DNA from: Amycolatopsis sp. QT-25
Lineage (GTDB): Bacteria; Actinomycetota; Actinomycetes; Mycobacteriales; Pseudonocardiaceae
DNA: 64,000 nucleotides
NCBI RefSeq assembly: GCF_029369745.1
Contig: NZ_CP120210.1
Coordinates: forward strand, 5,208,001-5,272,000
Reading direction: 5' to 3'
A model generated the notes under the pieces. The model saw only the letters and a list, made by a program, of their open reading frames with translations. It was not told the origin of the DNA and did no database searches. Within the stretch, counting starts at the first letter, position 1. Every line of letters begins with the position of its first letter. The translations under genes were made by a program, and so were the position numbers. Shown here piece by piece: positions 8,224 through 16,026 of this stretch.

Positions 8224-9215
8224 CCCTCGCCGATTTCCCGCGCTACCCGCTGCTGTTCGGCCCCTCCCCCGTGCACCCGCTCGAACGGCTCACCGCTCAT
8301 CTCGGCGGCGCGAAGGTCTGGGCGAAACGCGAGGACGTCAACTCCGGGATTGCGTTCGGCGGCAACAAGACCCGGAAACTCGAGTACCTGGTCGCCGACG
8401 CGCTCGCCTCGGGCGCGGACACGCTGATCTCGATCGGCGGTGTCCAGTCGAACCACACCCGCCAGGTCGCCGCGGCCGCCGCGCGGGCCGGGCTCAAGGC
8501 CGTTCTGGTGCAGGAGAGCTGGGTCGACTGGGCCGACCCGATGTACGACAAGGTCGGCAACATCCAGCTCTCGCGTGTCCTCGGCGCGGACATCCGGATG
8601 GCCGAGGCCGGATTCGGCGTCGGTTTCAAGGAAAGCTGGGAGAACGCGGTCAAGGAGATCGAGGCAGGCGGCGGAAAGCCGTATGCGATCCCGGCGGGCG
8701 GGTCGGACCACCGGCTCGGCGGGCTCGGTTTCGCGAACTGGATCGTCGAGCTCGAAGCGCAGGAGGCCGAACTCGGCATTTTCTTCGACACGGTGGTCGT
8801 CTGCTCGGTCACCGGCAGCACGCAGGCCGGGATGGTCGCCGGAGCGGCGCTTTCGGGCAAGCCGCGCCGGATTCTCGGCATCGACGGGTCGGCGAAACCG
8901 GCCGAGACGCGCGACCAGGTCACCCGCATCGCCCGTGCGACCGCGGAGCTGATCGGTGCCGGTGGGATCGGCGAGGTCGAACTGGACGAGCGCTACCACG
9001 CCGGGGTCTACGGCATCCCGGACGAGTCCACGCTCGACGCGATCCGCACACTGGCGCGGCTGGAGGGCGTGCTCACCGACCCGGTGTACGAGGGCAAGTC
9101 CATGGCGGGGCTGATCGACCTCGTTTCGCGCGGCGAGATCGCGCGGGACTCGAACGTGCTCTTCGCGCACCTGGGCGGGCAGCCCGCGCTGAACGGGTAC
9201 ACGAGCGTGCTCTAG
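8220..9215 (+). CDS. acdS: 1-aminocyclopropane-1-carboxylate deaminase
   Basis: 331 residues, PLP enzyme of the tryptophan synthase beta fold that opens the cyclopropane ring of ACC to 2-oxobutyrate and ammonia, removing the ethylene precursor of plants. The PLP lysine is K50 in FGGNKTRKLEY, the catalytic serine is S77 in VQSNHTRQ, and Y290/E291 lie in DPVYEGKSMAG. E291 and L318 correspond to the Glu and Leu that separate true ACC deaminases from the close relative D-cysteine desulfhydrase, so the assignment is firmer than for most homologues. It is cytoplasmic. It overlaps the GntR gene by 4 bp and is followed by a long palindrome, so this pair looks like a self-contained two-gene unit. Confidence 0.9.
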   Translation: MTLADFPRYPLLFGPSPVHPLERLTAHLGGAKVWAKREDVNSGIAFGGNKTRKLEYLVADALASGADTLISIGGVQSNHTRQVAAAAARAGLKAVLVQESWVDWADPMYDKVGNIQLSRVLGADIRMAEAGFGVGFKESWENAVKEIEAGGGKPYAIPAGGSDHRLGGLGFANWIVELEAQEAELGIFFDTVVVCSVTGSTQAGMVAGAALSGKPRRILGIDGSAKPAETRDQVTRIARATAELIGAGGIGEVELDERYHAGVYGIPDESTLDAIRTLARLEGVLTDPVYEGKSMAGLIDLVSRGEIARDSNVLFAHLGGQPALNGYTSVL

Positions 9216-9233
9216 CGGCCGCCCCCGGACGCA

Positions 9234-9280
9234 ATGAAAGGTCCCTTCATTGCAAAATTTGCAATGAAGGGACCTTTCAT
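9234..9280. terminator. 47-nt palindrome (23-bp perfect arms) between acdS and ridA
   Basis: The arms 9234-9256 and 9258-9280 are perfect complements around one A. It sits between two convergent genes (acdS on plus, ridA on minus) and can serve as a bidirectional terminator. The core AATGAAAGGTCCCTTCATT resembles the 7485-7525 element with compensatory changes. Confidence 0.75.
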
Positions 9281-9291
9281 GGCACGCGGGA

Positions 9292-9675
9292 TCAGTCCGT
9301 CACGGCCAGGACGTCGATCTCCACCAGCAGCCCGGCGGGCAGGCCGACGTACACGGTGGTGCGGGCGGGGTGCGGCGCCTCGCCGATCAGCTTGTCGTAG
9401 ACCTCGTTGAACGCGCCGAAGTGGTCGACGTCGGTCAGGTACACGCGCACCATCATCGCGTCGGCCAGGCTCGAACCGGCGGCCTCGAGCACCGCCTCGA
9501 TGTTCTTGAAGGTCTGCTCGGTCTGCTCACCGACGGTCTCGCCGACGATGGCGCCGGTGGCCGGGTCGAAGGCGACCTGGCCGGCCACCTGCAGGATGTT
9601 GCCCTTGCGGACCGCCTGCGAGAACGCGGCCACCGGCTTCGGCGCGTTCTCCGTGCTGATCGCGGTCTTGCTCAT
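9292..9675 (-). CDS. ridA: RidA/YjgF-family enamine/imine deaminase
   Basis: 127 residues, the normal RidA length, with the conserved Arg in HPARTTVYVGLP that binds the carboxylate of the substrate. RidA hydrolyses reactive enamine/imine products released by PLP-dependent dehydratases. It is the last gene of the minus-strand arm kdgK-iclR-ridA, and its ATG overlaps the iclR stop by 4 bp. Its presence here makes sense because the divergent arm starts with a PLP dehydratase-like enzyme. An upstream ATG (9705) exists, but MSKTAISTENAPKPVAAFSQ is the normal N-terminus. Confidence 0.92.
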   Translation of the reverse strand: MSKTAISTENAPKPVAAFSQAVRKGNILQVAGQVAFDPATGAIVGETVGEQTEQTFKNIEAVLEAAGSSLADAMMVRVYLTDVDHFGAFNEVYDKLIGEAPHPARTTVYVGLPAGLLVEIDVLAVTD

Positions 9676-10436
9676 TCCAACTTCCCCTTTCGGTTCCCCG
9701 TCCATCCACTGTGGACGGAAGCTTCTTCGGCGGCGGCGATCAGCTCCGGCACGAGCGCCATCAGGCCGTCGTAGTCGAGCAGCACCTTCGGCACCGACAC
9801 CGACGCGGCGGCGAGTACGACGCCGCCAGGGCCGCGGACGGGCGCGGCGACGCAGTGGATGAAGTCCTCGTGCTCGGCGTTGTCCACCGCGTAGCCGCGG
9901 TCGGCGACGAGCGCGAGTTCCTTCCCGTAGGCCGCGGGCGTGGTGATCGTGTTCGGCGTGCGGACGAAGAAGTCGATCCGCGAGACCACGTCCGCCTGCT
10001 TCTCCGGCGTCATCGCCGCCACCAGCACCTTGCCGACGGCGGTGCAGTGCAGCGGAGCGCGTTTCCCGATGCGGGAGTACATCCGCACCGAATGCCTGCC
10101 CTCGAACTTGTCGATGTAGACGACCTCTCCGTCCTCATAGGACGCGAGGTGCACCGTGTGCCCGGTGCGGGCGTTGAGCCCGGCGAGCGCGGACTGCGCG
10201 GTGCGGCGGACGTCGCGGTCTTCCAGCGCCTGCTGCGCGAGGTCGAACAGCGCGCTGCCGAGCCGGTAGTACCGCTGCCCTTCCCTTCGCACGAAGTGAT
10301 GCGTTTCCAGGGTGCGCAGCAACCGCAGCACGGTCGACTTGTGCACACCGATCTCCTCGGCGAGCTGGTCCAGCGTCTTCGGCTCGCGGGCCAGGCCGCT
10401 CAGCAGCGTGAGCGCCCTGTCCAGGCTCTGGCTCAT
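9672..10436 (-). CDS. IclR family transcriptional regulator
   Basis: 254 residues. The N-terminal winged helix is clear (LDQLAEEIGVHKSTVLRLLR, about residues 18-50), followed by the IclR effector domain (about 75-250) with RAPLHCTAVGKVLVAAM and AAPVRGPGGVVLAAASVSV. It is a cytoplasmic DNA-binding protein. IclR proteins next to sugar-acid genes commonly answer to KDG- or KDPG-like keto acids, which would suit the locus, but the ligand is inferred. It lies between kdgK and ridA with 4-bp overlaps on both sides. The likely target is the divergent promoter region at 11.4-11.7 kb, which has repeated GCAAC/GTTGC half-sites. Confidence 0.92.
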   Translation of the reverse strand: MSQSLDRALTLLSGLAREPKTLDQLAEEIGVHKSTVLRLLRTLETHHFVRREGQRYYRLGSALFDLAQQALEDRDVRRTAQSALAGLNARTGHTVHLASYEDGEVVYIDKFEGRHSVRMYSRIGKRAPLHCTAVGKVLVAAMTPEKQADVVSRIDFFVRTPNTITTPAAYGKELALVADRGYAVDNAEHEDFIHCVAAPVRGPGGVVLAAASVSVPKVLLDYDGLMALVPELIAAAEEASVHSGWTGNRKGKLE

Positions 10437-11410
10437 CCGCCCACCAATCCCTTGTCCGTCAGCTTCGCCGCCGCCCATGCTGCCTCATCCGCCCCGAGGA
10501 GCGCTTCGACGACGGATCCGGGCAGCGGCCGACCCACGTCGTCGTGGGTCAGCAAGGTGGCCGCGGCCTGCAGGTGACCGCGCCGCAACCGGAGCGCGGG
10601 CTCGTCGCCGCGCAGGGTGGCGGCGAGAAAACCGGCGGCGAACGCGTCACCGGCGCCGACCGGCTCCACGACGTCGACCCGGAGCGCGGGCGAGAACAGC
10701 GGTGCCTCGTCGCCGTCGACGAGCGTCACCCCGCGTGCCCCGTGCTTGACGACCAGCGTCTTCGGCCCGGGCAGCGCGGCGCGCAACCGATCCGGGTCGC
10801 CGGTCCCCCACACCCGCTCGGCCTCGTCCTCTCCTGCCAGCACGATGTCGGCGCGAGCCGCCAGCCCGGCCAGTACCGACGGGTCACGCCCGGTCCACAG
10901 CGCGGGCCGGAAGTTCACGTCGAACGACACCAGCGTGTCGCCACGCGGTCGTTCCATCAGCGCCCGCACCAGGTCGAGACAGCCGTCCGACAGGGCGGGC
11001 GTGATCCCGGACAGGTGGATCACGCGCACCCGGTCGAGATCGAGTTCCCCCAGCAGGCCGGCGTCCATTCCGGACGCCGCCGAACCTTTGCGGTAGTAGC
11101 GCACGGGGCTGCCGTCCACCCCGCTTTCCTTGATGTAGAGCCCGGTCGGCCGCGTCGGGTCGACCACGACCGCGCTGACGTCCACCCCCGCCGCGCCGAT
11201 CTCGCGCACGAGAGCGCGGCCGAACGGATCGTCGCCGACGGCACTCACCCACGCGCTGGCGAAACCCAGCGCCGGGAGATGGCAGGCGACGTTCGATTCG
11301 GCTCCGCCGATGCTTCGCACCCACTTCCGTACCTCGTCGGGCGGCCCGGATTCGGCCGGTACGAACAAGGCCATCGACTCCCCGATGCACAACACGTCAG
11401 TGCTCTTCAT
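10433..11410 (-). CDS. kdgK: PfkB family kinase, probable 2-keto-3-deoxygluconate kinase
   Basis: 325 residues from the ATG at 11410 (MKSTDVLCIGESMALFVPAE); two in-frame ATGs upstream (11428, 11443) are possible, and no start has an excellent Shine-Dalgarno. Ribokinase-fold motifs are present: RSIGGAESNVACHLPALGF near the N-terminus and the anion-hole/catalytic motif VEPVGAGDAFAAGFLAA near residue 250. The family includes fructokinases and KDG kinases; ESMALFVP and the PTGLYIKE segment resemble KDG kinases. KDG + ATP would give KDPG, the entry to the Entner-Doudoroff aldolase. Its place opposite a D-glucosaminate dehydratase candidate supports the KDG reading. It is the first gene of the minus arm. 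Confidence 0.8.
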   Translation of the reverse strand: MKSTDVLCIGESMALFVPAESGPPDEVRKWVRSIGGAESNVACHLPALGFASAWVSAVGDDPFGRALVREIGAAGVDVSAVVVDPTRPTGLYIKESGVDGSPVRYYRKGSAASGMDAGLLGELDLDRVRVIHLSGITPALSDGCLDLVRALMERPRGDTLVSFDVNFRPALWTGRDPSVLAGLAARADIVLAGEDEAERVWGTGDPDRLRAALPGPKTLVVKHGARGVTLVDGDEAPLFSPALRVDVVEPVGAGDAFAAGFLAATLRGDEPALRLRRGHLQAAATLLTHDDVGRPLPGSVVEALLGADEAAWAAAKLTDKGLVGG

Positions 11411-11477
11411 CGCGCCGACCGCCATCCCGCTGCCAGGGCGCATCTCGCGGGATCATGCCGCCCCACGACCGAAAAGC

Positions 11478-11501
11478 GCCCCGCCATCGCGATGGCGGGG
11501 C
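11478..11501. promoter_or_regulatory. 24-bp perfect palindrome in the divergent intergenic region
   Basis: Two 12-nt arms (GCCCCGCCATCG and its complement) abut with no spacer, 68 bp upstream of the kdgK start and about 180 bp upstream of the plus-arm start. It could be a hairpin in the kdgK leader or an insulating terminator between the two arms. It is not related to the GCAAC half-sites. Confidence 0.5.
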
Positions 11502-11631
11502 CTCCGGCCGAAAAGGCGCGATCCCAAAAGATCAAAAGACTCCCGGGCGGCCGAGGCTCGCTTGTCACCTTCGCGTCTCCTAGTCGTCACGCCGTTGACC
11601 TCTAGCGGACCGGATGCTACACCTATCCCAC

Positions 11632-11667
11632 GCAATATGCGCAACGTCCGTTGCAAGATACGCAACC
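11632..11667. promoter_or_regulatory. Candidate IclR operator (GCAACG-TC-CGTTGC with flanking half-sites)
   Basis: GCAACGTCCGTTGC at 11641-11654 is a 6-bp inverted repeat with 2-nt spacer. It is flanked by further GCAA half-sites (CGCAATATGC before, ATACGCAAC after), giving four half-sites in about 36 bp, 13-48 bp upstream of the first gene of the plus arm. The position suits repression. The link to the neighbouring IclR protein is inferred from context. Confidence 0.55.
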
Positions 11668-11679
11668 GAGGTGAACCTC

Positions 11680-12984
11680 ATGTTCGAAGCCGGCACCATC
11701 GATTCCGCCGCGGTCGCGGCCGTCCGGGAGGAGCGCGTCGACTGGCGCTTCCGCTCGGTCGCGCCGTCGTTGTCCGGTCTCACGATCGGCGAGGCCGCCG
11801 CCCGCGGCGCGAAGCTGTTCGAAGACGGCTTTCTCGGCCCGTTCGTCGTGCTCGACGAGGAAGCCGTCGAGCACAACCTGCGCACGATGGCGGATTGGTG
11901 CGCCGAGCGCGGGATCGCGCTGGCCCCGCACGGCAAGACGACGATGGCGCCGCAGCTGTTCGAACGGCAGCTACGGCACGGCGCGTGGGGCATCACCTGC
12001 GCGAACGCCGGCCACCTGCGGATCTATCGGGCGTTCGGCGTTTCCCGGATCCTGCTGGCGAACCAGCTGCTCGACCCCTCGGCCCTGAAGTGGCTCGCCG
12101 CGGAGCTGGACGCCGACGACGACTTCGAGTTCGTCTGCTGGGTCGACTCGGTCCGCGGCGTCGAGCTGATGACCGAAGCCCTGCGCGGTGCCCGCCGCAA
12201 GGTGGACGTCCTGGTCGAACTCGGTGCCGGGGGCGGCCGCACCGGCGTCCGTGACACCGAGACCGCACTCGCCGTCGCCGAGGCCGCGCACGCGAGCCCG
12301 GCTCTGCGGCTGCGCGGATCCGGCGGCTACGAAGGCGCGCTTTCCCACCACACCGACGAGAAGTCGCTCCAGCTAATCAGCTCCTATGTGGACGGCTTGC
12401 GCGAACTCGTCTTCGCGTTCAACGACAAGGGCCTGCTCGACGACGCCGGCCGGATCATCGTCACCGGCGGCGGCAGCGCGTACTTCGACCGTGTCGCCGA
12501 CGAGCTCACCAAGGACTGGGGTGATCTGGACGTCCTGCCGATCCTGCGCAGCGGCGCCTACGTGACCCACGACGACGGTTTCTACCGCGTGATCTCGCCG
12601 CTGGGCGAACATCCGCGCATCGACGGCGTCGCCTCGTTCCGTTCCGCCCTGCGTGCCTGGGCGCAGGTCACGTCGAAGCCGACGGACGGACTGGCACTGC
12701 TCACCATCGGCAAACGGGACGCCTCCTTCGACGAAGGCATGCCCGAGCCGCGCCTGCTCCGCAAGGGCGACGGGCAGGCGTCCGTGCTCGAAGGTCATTC
12801 CATCCAGAAGATGAACGACCAGCACGCCTTCCTCACGCTGCCCCCGTCGTCGCCGGTCGAGGTCGGGGACTGGATCGCCCTCGGTCTGTCGCATCCGTGC
12901 ACCGTCTTCGACAAATGGCCCCTCATCCCGGTCGTCGGCCCCGACGGCGAGACCGTGCTCGATTTCGTCCGCACCCATTTCTGA
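11680..12984 (+). CDS. PLP-dependent D-serine dehydratase-like amino acid deaminase; candidate D-glucosaminate dehydratase
   Basis: 434 residues from ATG 11680, which has GAGGTG 7 nt upstream. An alanine-racemase-type barrel carries the PLP lysine K86 in LAPHGKTTMAP. The C-terminal D-serine dehydratase-like domain has the expected metal ligands: His in NDQHAFLTL and His/Cys in LSHPCTVFDKW. The family acts on D-configured amino acids. 2-Amino-2-deoxy-D-gluconate (D-glucosaminate) is such a substrate and would give 2-keto-3-deoxygluconate plus ammonia, feeding the KDG kinase opposite. It is the first gene of an eight-gene plus-strand run. It could alternatively be a general D-amino-acid deaminase; the neighbours favour the sugar-acid substrate. 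Confidence 0.82.
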   Translation: MFEAGTIDSAAVAAVREERVDWRFRSVAPSLSGLTIGEAAARGAKLFEDGFLGPFVVLDEEAVEHNLRTMADWCAERGIALAPHGKTTMAPQLFERQLRHGAWGITCANAGHLRIYRAFGVSRILLANQLLDPSALKWLAAELDADDDFEFVCWVDSVRGVELMTEALRGARRKVDVLVELGAGGGRTGVRDTETALAVAEAAHASPALRLRGSGGYEGALSHHTDEKSLQLISSYVDGLRELVFAFNDKGLLDDAGRIIVTGGGSAYFDRVADELTKDWGDLDVLPILRSGAYVTHDDGFYRVISPLGEHPRIDGVASFRSALRAWAQVTSKPTDGLALLTIGKRDASFDEGMPEPRLLRKGDGQASVLEGHSIQKMNDQHAFLTLPPSSPVEVGDWIALGLSHPCTVFDKWPLIPVVGPDGETVLDFVRTHF

Positions 12985-13018
12985 TCCGTCCTCCACTCCC
13001 CGCAGAGGAAGAATCATC

Positions 13019-14614
13019 ATGGACATCGTTGTCCGCTCCGCACTGGTCGCCGACGGCACCGGGGATCCGCTCACCCGGCACGACGTGGGCATCACCGACG
13101 GCCGGATCGCCAGTGTCGCCGAACCCGGCTCGCTCGCGGGCCGCCGCACCATCGACGCCGAAGGACTCGTGCTCGCACCCGGGTTCATCGACATGCATTC
13201 GCATTCCGATCTCCAGCTGCTCGCCAATCCGGAGCACCTCGCGAAGCTTTCCCAGGGCGTCACGACCGAGGTGCTCGGGCAGGACGGGCTCTCCTACGCA
13301 CCCGTGGACGACGACGTCCTCGCCGCCCTGCGCCAGCAGCTCGCGGGGTGGAACGACGATCCGGCCGGATTCGACTGGAACTGGCGCTCGGTCGGTGAAT
13401 ACCTCGACCGGCTCGACGCCGGGGTCGCGGTCAACGCGGCCTACCTGGTGCCGCAGGGCACCGTTCGCATGCTCACCGTCGGCTGGGACGACCGGCCCGC
13501 GACCGAAGCCGAGATGAACGCGATGAAGGAACTCATCGCGACCGGGCTGGCCGAGGGCGCGATGGGCATGTCGTCGGGGCTCACCTACACGCCGGGCATG
13601 TACGCGACCACCGAGGAGCTCGTCGAGCTGTGCCGGGTCGTCGGGGAGAACGGCGGTTTCTACAGTCCGCACCACCGCAGCTACGGCAAGGGCGCGCTCG
13701 AGGCGTTCGGCGAGATGGTCGACGTCTCCCGCCGTTCGGGCTGCCCGTTGCACCTCGCGCACGCGACGATGAACTTCTCGGTGAACAAGGGCAAGGCGCC
13801 GGATCTGCTGGAGCTGCTCGACCGGGCGCTCGACGACGGCTGCGACATCACGCTGGACACCTATCCCTATCTTCCCGGCGCGACGTACCTTTCCGCGCTG
13901 CTGCCGAGCTGGTCCACCGAAGGCGGGCTCGACGCCACGCTGGCCCGGCTGTCCGATGTGGACAGCCGTGAGCGGATCCGTGCCGAGATCGAGGAGACCG
14001 GCTCCGACGGCGCGCACGGGGTGCCGATCGACTGGGAGGCCATCGAGATCAACGGCGTCCGCCGGGACGAGAACGCCCATCTGGTCGGGCATTCCGTCGC
14101 AGCTTCGGCGCGACATGCCGGGAAGCCGGCCGCGGAGCTGTACTTCGACGTCCTGATCTCGGAGAAGCTCGGCACGTCCTGCCTGATGCACGTCGGGCAC
14201 GAGGAGAACGTCCAGGCGATCATGCGTCACCGCACGCACACCGGCGGCAGCGACGGGCTGCTCGTCGGCGCGCGGCCGCATCCCCGCGCCTGGGGCACGT
14301 TCCCGCGGTACCTCGCGCGCTACGTCCGCGAACTCGGCGTCCTCGACCTCGCCGAATGCGTCGCCCACCTCACCGGCCGCGCGGCGGACCGCCTGCGGCT
14401 GACCGACCGGGGGCTCGTCCGCGCCGGCTACGCGGCGGACCTCGTGCTGTTCGACCCGGAAACCGTCGCCGACACCGCCACGTTCGACGAACCGCGACAG
14501 CGGGCCGCCGGTATCCCCTATGTCTTCGTCAACGGTGTCGCCGCCATCGACGATGGTCAACCGACCGGCGCCCTCGCCGGCCATTCACTGCGGAATCCCG
14601 GGAGTGCCCGATGA
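13019..14614 (+). CDS. N-acyl-D-amino-acid deacylase family; candidate N-acetylglucosaminate deacetylase
   Basis: 531 residues, amidohydrolase superfamily metallohydrolase of the D-aminoacylase type. The metal site starts with H60/H62 in GFIDMHSHSDLQL; further typical parts are GLTYTPGMYATTEEL, a PHHRSYGKGALEAFGE segment, and a late His in LMHVGHEENVQAIMRH; NADLVLF-like YAADLVLFDPETV closes the barrel. It would remove the acetyl group of N-acetyl-D-glucosaminate, whose C2 is D-configured, just upstream of the deaminase step. It is cytoplasmic with no signal peptide. The gap to the previous gene is 34 bp, and the stop overlaps the permease start (ATGA). An N-acyl-D-amino acid could also be the substrate. 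Confidence 0.85.
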   Translation: MDIVVRSALVADGTGDPLTRHDVGITDGRIASVAEPGSLAGRRTIDAEGLVLAPGFIDMHSHSDLQLLANPEHLAKLSQGVTTEVLGQDGLSYAPVDDDVLAALRQQLAGWNDDPAGFDWNWRSVGEYLDRLDAGVAVNAAYLVPQGTVRMLTVGWDDRPATEAEMNAMKELIATGLAEGAMGMSSGLTYTPGMYATTEELVELCRVVGENGGFYSPHHRSYGKGALEAFGEMVDVSRRSGCPLHLAHATMNFSVNKGKAPDLLELLDRALDDGCDITLDTYPYLPGATYLSALLPSWSTEGGLDATLARLSDVDSRERIRAEIEETGSDGAHGVPIDWEAIEINGVRRDENAHLVGHSVAASARHAGKPAAELYFDVLISEKLGTSCLMHVGHEENVQAIMRHRTHTGGSDGLLVGARPHPRAWGTFPRYLARYVRELGVLDLAECVAHLTGRAADRLRLTDRGLVRAGYAADLVLFDPETVADTATFDEPRQRAAGIPYVFVNGVAAIDDGQPTGALAGHSLRNPGSAR

Positions 14615-15999
14615 TCGATTGGCTCCAACATTCGACGGGAGGTCTCCTGACCCTCGCCGCCGTCTCGATCGCGGTTTTGCTGTTCCTCATCATCAAGGTC
14701 AAGCTGGAACCCTTCATCGCCTTGATCGTGGTCGGCCTGCTGACCGCGCTGGCCGCGGGCCTGCCGGTCGGCCAGATCGTCGGCTCCGCGCAGAAGGCGT
14801 CCGATTCCCTTCTGGAGAAGGGGTTCGGCGGGATCCTCGGCCATATCGCCGCGATCATCGGACTCGGTACCATCCTCGGGTCCATTTTGGAGCGTTCCGG
14901 CGGAGCGCGAGTGCTCACCGGCGCGTTGCTGCGCGCCATCGGTGAGAAGCGGGCCCCGTTGGCGATGGGCCTCGCGGGTTTCGTCTTCGGTATCCCGGTC
15001 TTCTTCGACATCGGCATCTTCGTGCTGGCACCGCTGGTCTACGTCGCGGCCAAACAGGGCGGCCGCTCGCTGGTGCTGTACGCGTTGCCCCTGCTCGCCG
15101 GCCTTTCCATCACCCACGCGTTCCTCCCGCCGCACCCCGGCCCGGTCGCCGCGGCGGGCCTGCTGCACGTGGAACTCGGCTGGATCATCCTGATGGGCCT
15201 GGTCTGCGGTGTCCCGGCGTTCCTCGTCGGCGGCGTCGCGTACTCGACGTGGATCGGCAACCGCGTGAACGTGCCGGTTCCCGCGGAGTTCCTGATCGCG
15301 GAGGAAGAAGGCGAGGCGGAGCAGAACCCGCCGTCGCTCGGGCTGGTGCTGGCGATCATCGCGGTCCCGCTCGTGCTGATCCTCGCCGGGACCTTCGGCA
15401 GCATCTGGCTTCCCAAGAACTCCCCGGCCGCCGGTGTAGCCGCGTTCATCGGCACCCCGGCGGTCGCGCTGACGATCTCGGTGCTGCTCGCGTCCTGGCT
15501 GCTCGGCCTGCGCCGCGGCCTGACCGGCAAGGATCTGAGCGAGCTTTCGGCGAAGTCGCTCCGCCCGGTCGCGATGATCCTGCTGGTGGTCGGCGCGGGC
15601 GCGTTCTTCGGCGCCGTGTTGTCCGCCACCGGGATCGGCAAGGCCGTCGCGGGGTCACTGGACAACGCCGGTCTCCCGGTCATCCTGGCCGCGTACGTGA
15701 TCAGTTGCGGGATGCGGATCGCGCAGGGCTCGGCGACCGTCGCGATCGTGACCACGAGCGGCATCGTCGCGCCGACGGTGGCGACGCTGGGTTACTCGCA
15801 GATGCAGCTCGCCTTGCTGGTCGTGGCGATCTCCGCCGGTTCGATCATCGCCTCGCACGTGAACGACGGCGGTTTCTGGATCATCTCGCGGTACTTCAAC
15901 CTGACCGTGCCGCAGACCCTGAAGACCTGGACGGTATTGGAAACCGTCCTTTCCGTTTCCGGTTTCGGCGTGGCAGCATTGCTCATGGCAGTGGTTTAA
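14611..15999 (+). CDS. GntP family gluconate:H+ symporter-like permease
   Basis: 462 residues, about 12-14 hydrophobic segments, starting MIDWLQHSTGGLLTLAAVSI at ATG 14611, which overlaps the deacylase stop by 4 bp. Family-typical stretches are GIPVFFDIGIFVLAPLVYVA, AFLPPHPGPVAAA near the middle and ASHVNDGGFWIISRYF near the C-terminus. GntP proteins take up gluconate and related aldonates with protons. In this operon the natural cargo would be N-acetylglucosaminate (an aldonate) or glucosaminate. A central acidic loop (EEEGEAEQNPP) separates the two halves. Confidence 0.92.
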   Translation: MIDWLQHSTGGLLTLAAVSIAVLLFLIIKVKLEPFIALIVVGLLTALAAGLPVGQIVGSAQKASDSLLEKGFGGILGHIAAIIGLGTILGSILERSGGARVLTGALLRAIGEKRAPLAMGLAGFVFGIPVFFDIGIFVLAPLVYVAAKQGGRSLVLYALPLLAGLSITHAFLPPHPGPVAAAGLLHVELGWIILMGLVCGVPAFLVGGVAYSTWIGNRVNVPVPAEFLIAEEEGEAEQNPPSLGLVLAIIAVPLVLILAGTFGSIWLPKNSPAAGVAAFIGTPAVALTISVLLASWLLGLRRGLTGKDLSELSAKSLRPVAMILLVVGAGAFFGAVLSATGIGKAVAGSLDNAGLPVILAAYVISCGMRIAQGSATVAIVTTSGIVAPTVATLGYSQMQLALLVVAISAGSIIASHVNDGGFWIISRYFNLTVPQTLKTWTVLETVLSVSGFGVAALLMAVV

Positions 16000-16026
16000 A
16001 CCACCTGACGACGGGGAGAGATCACC

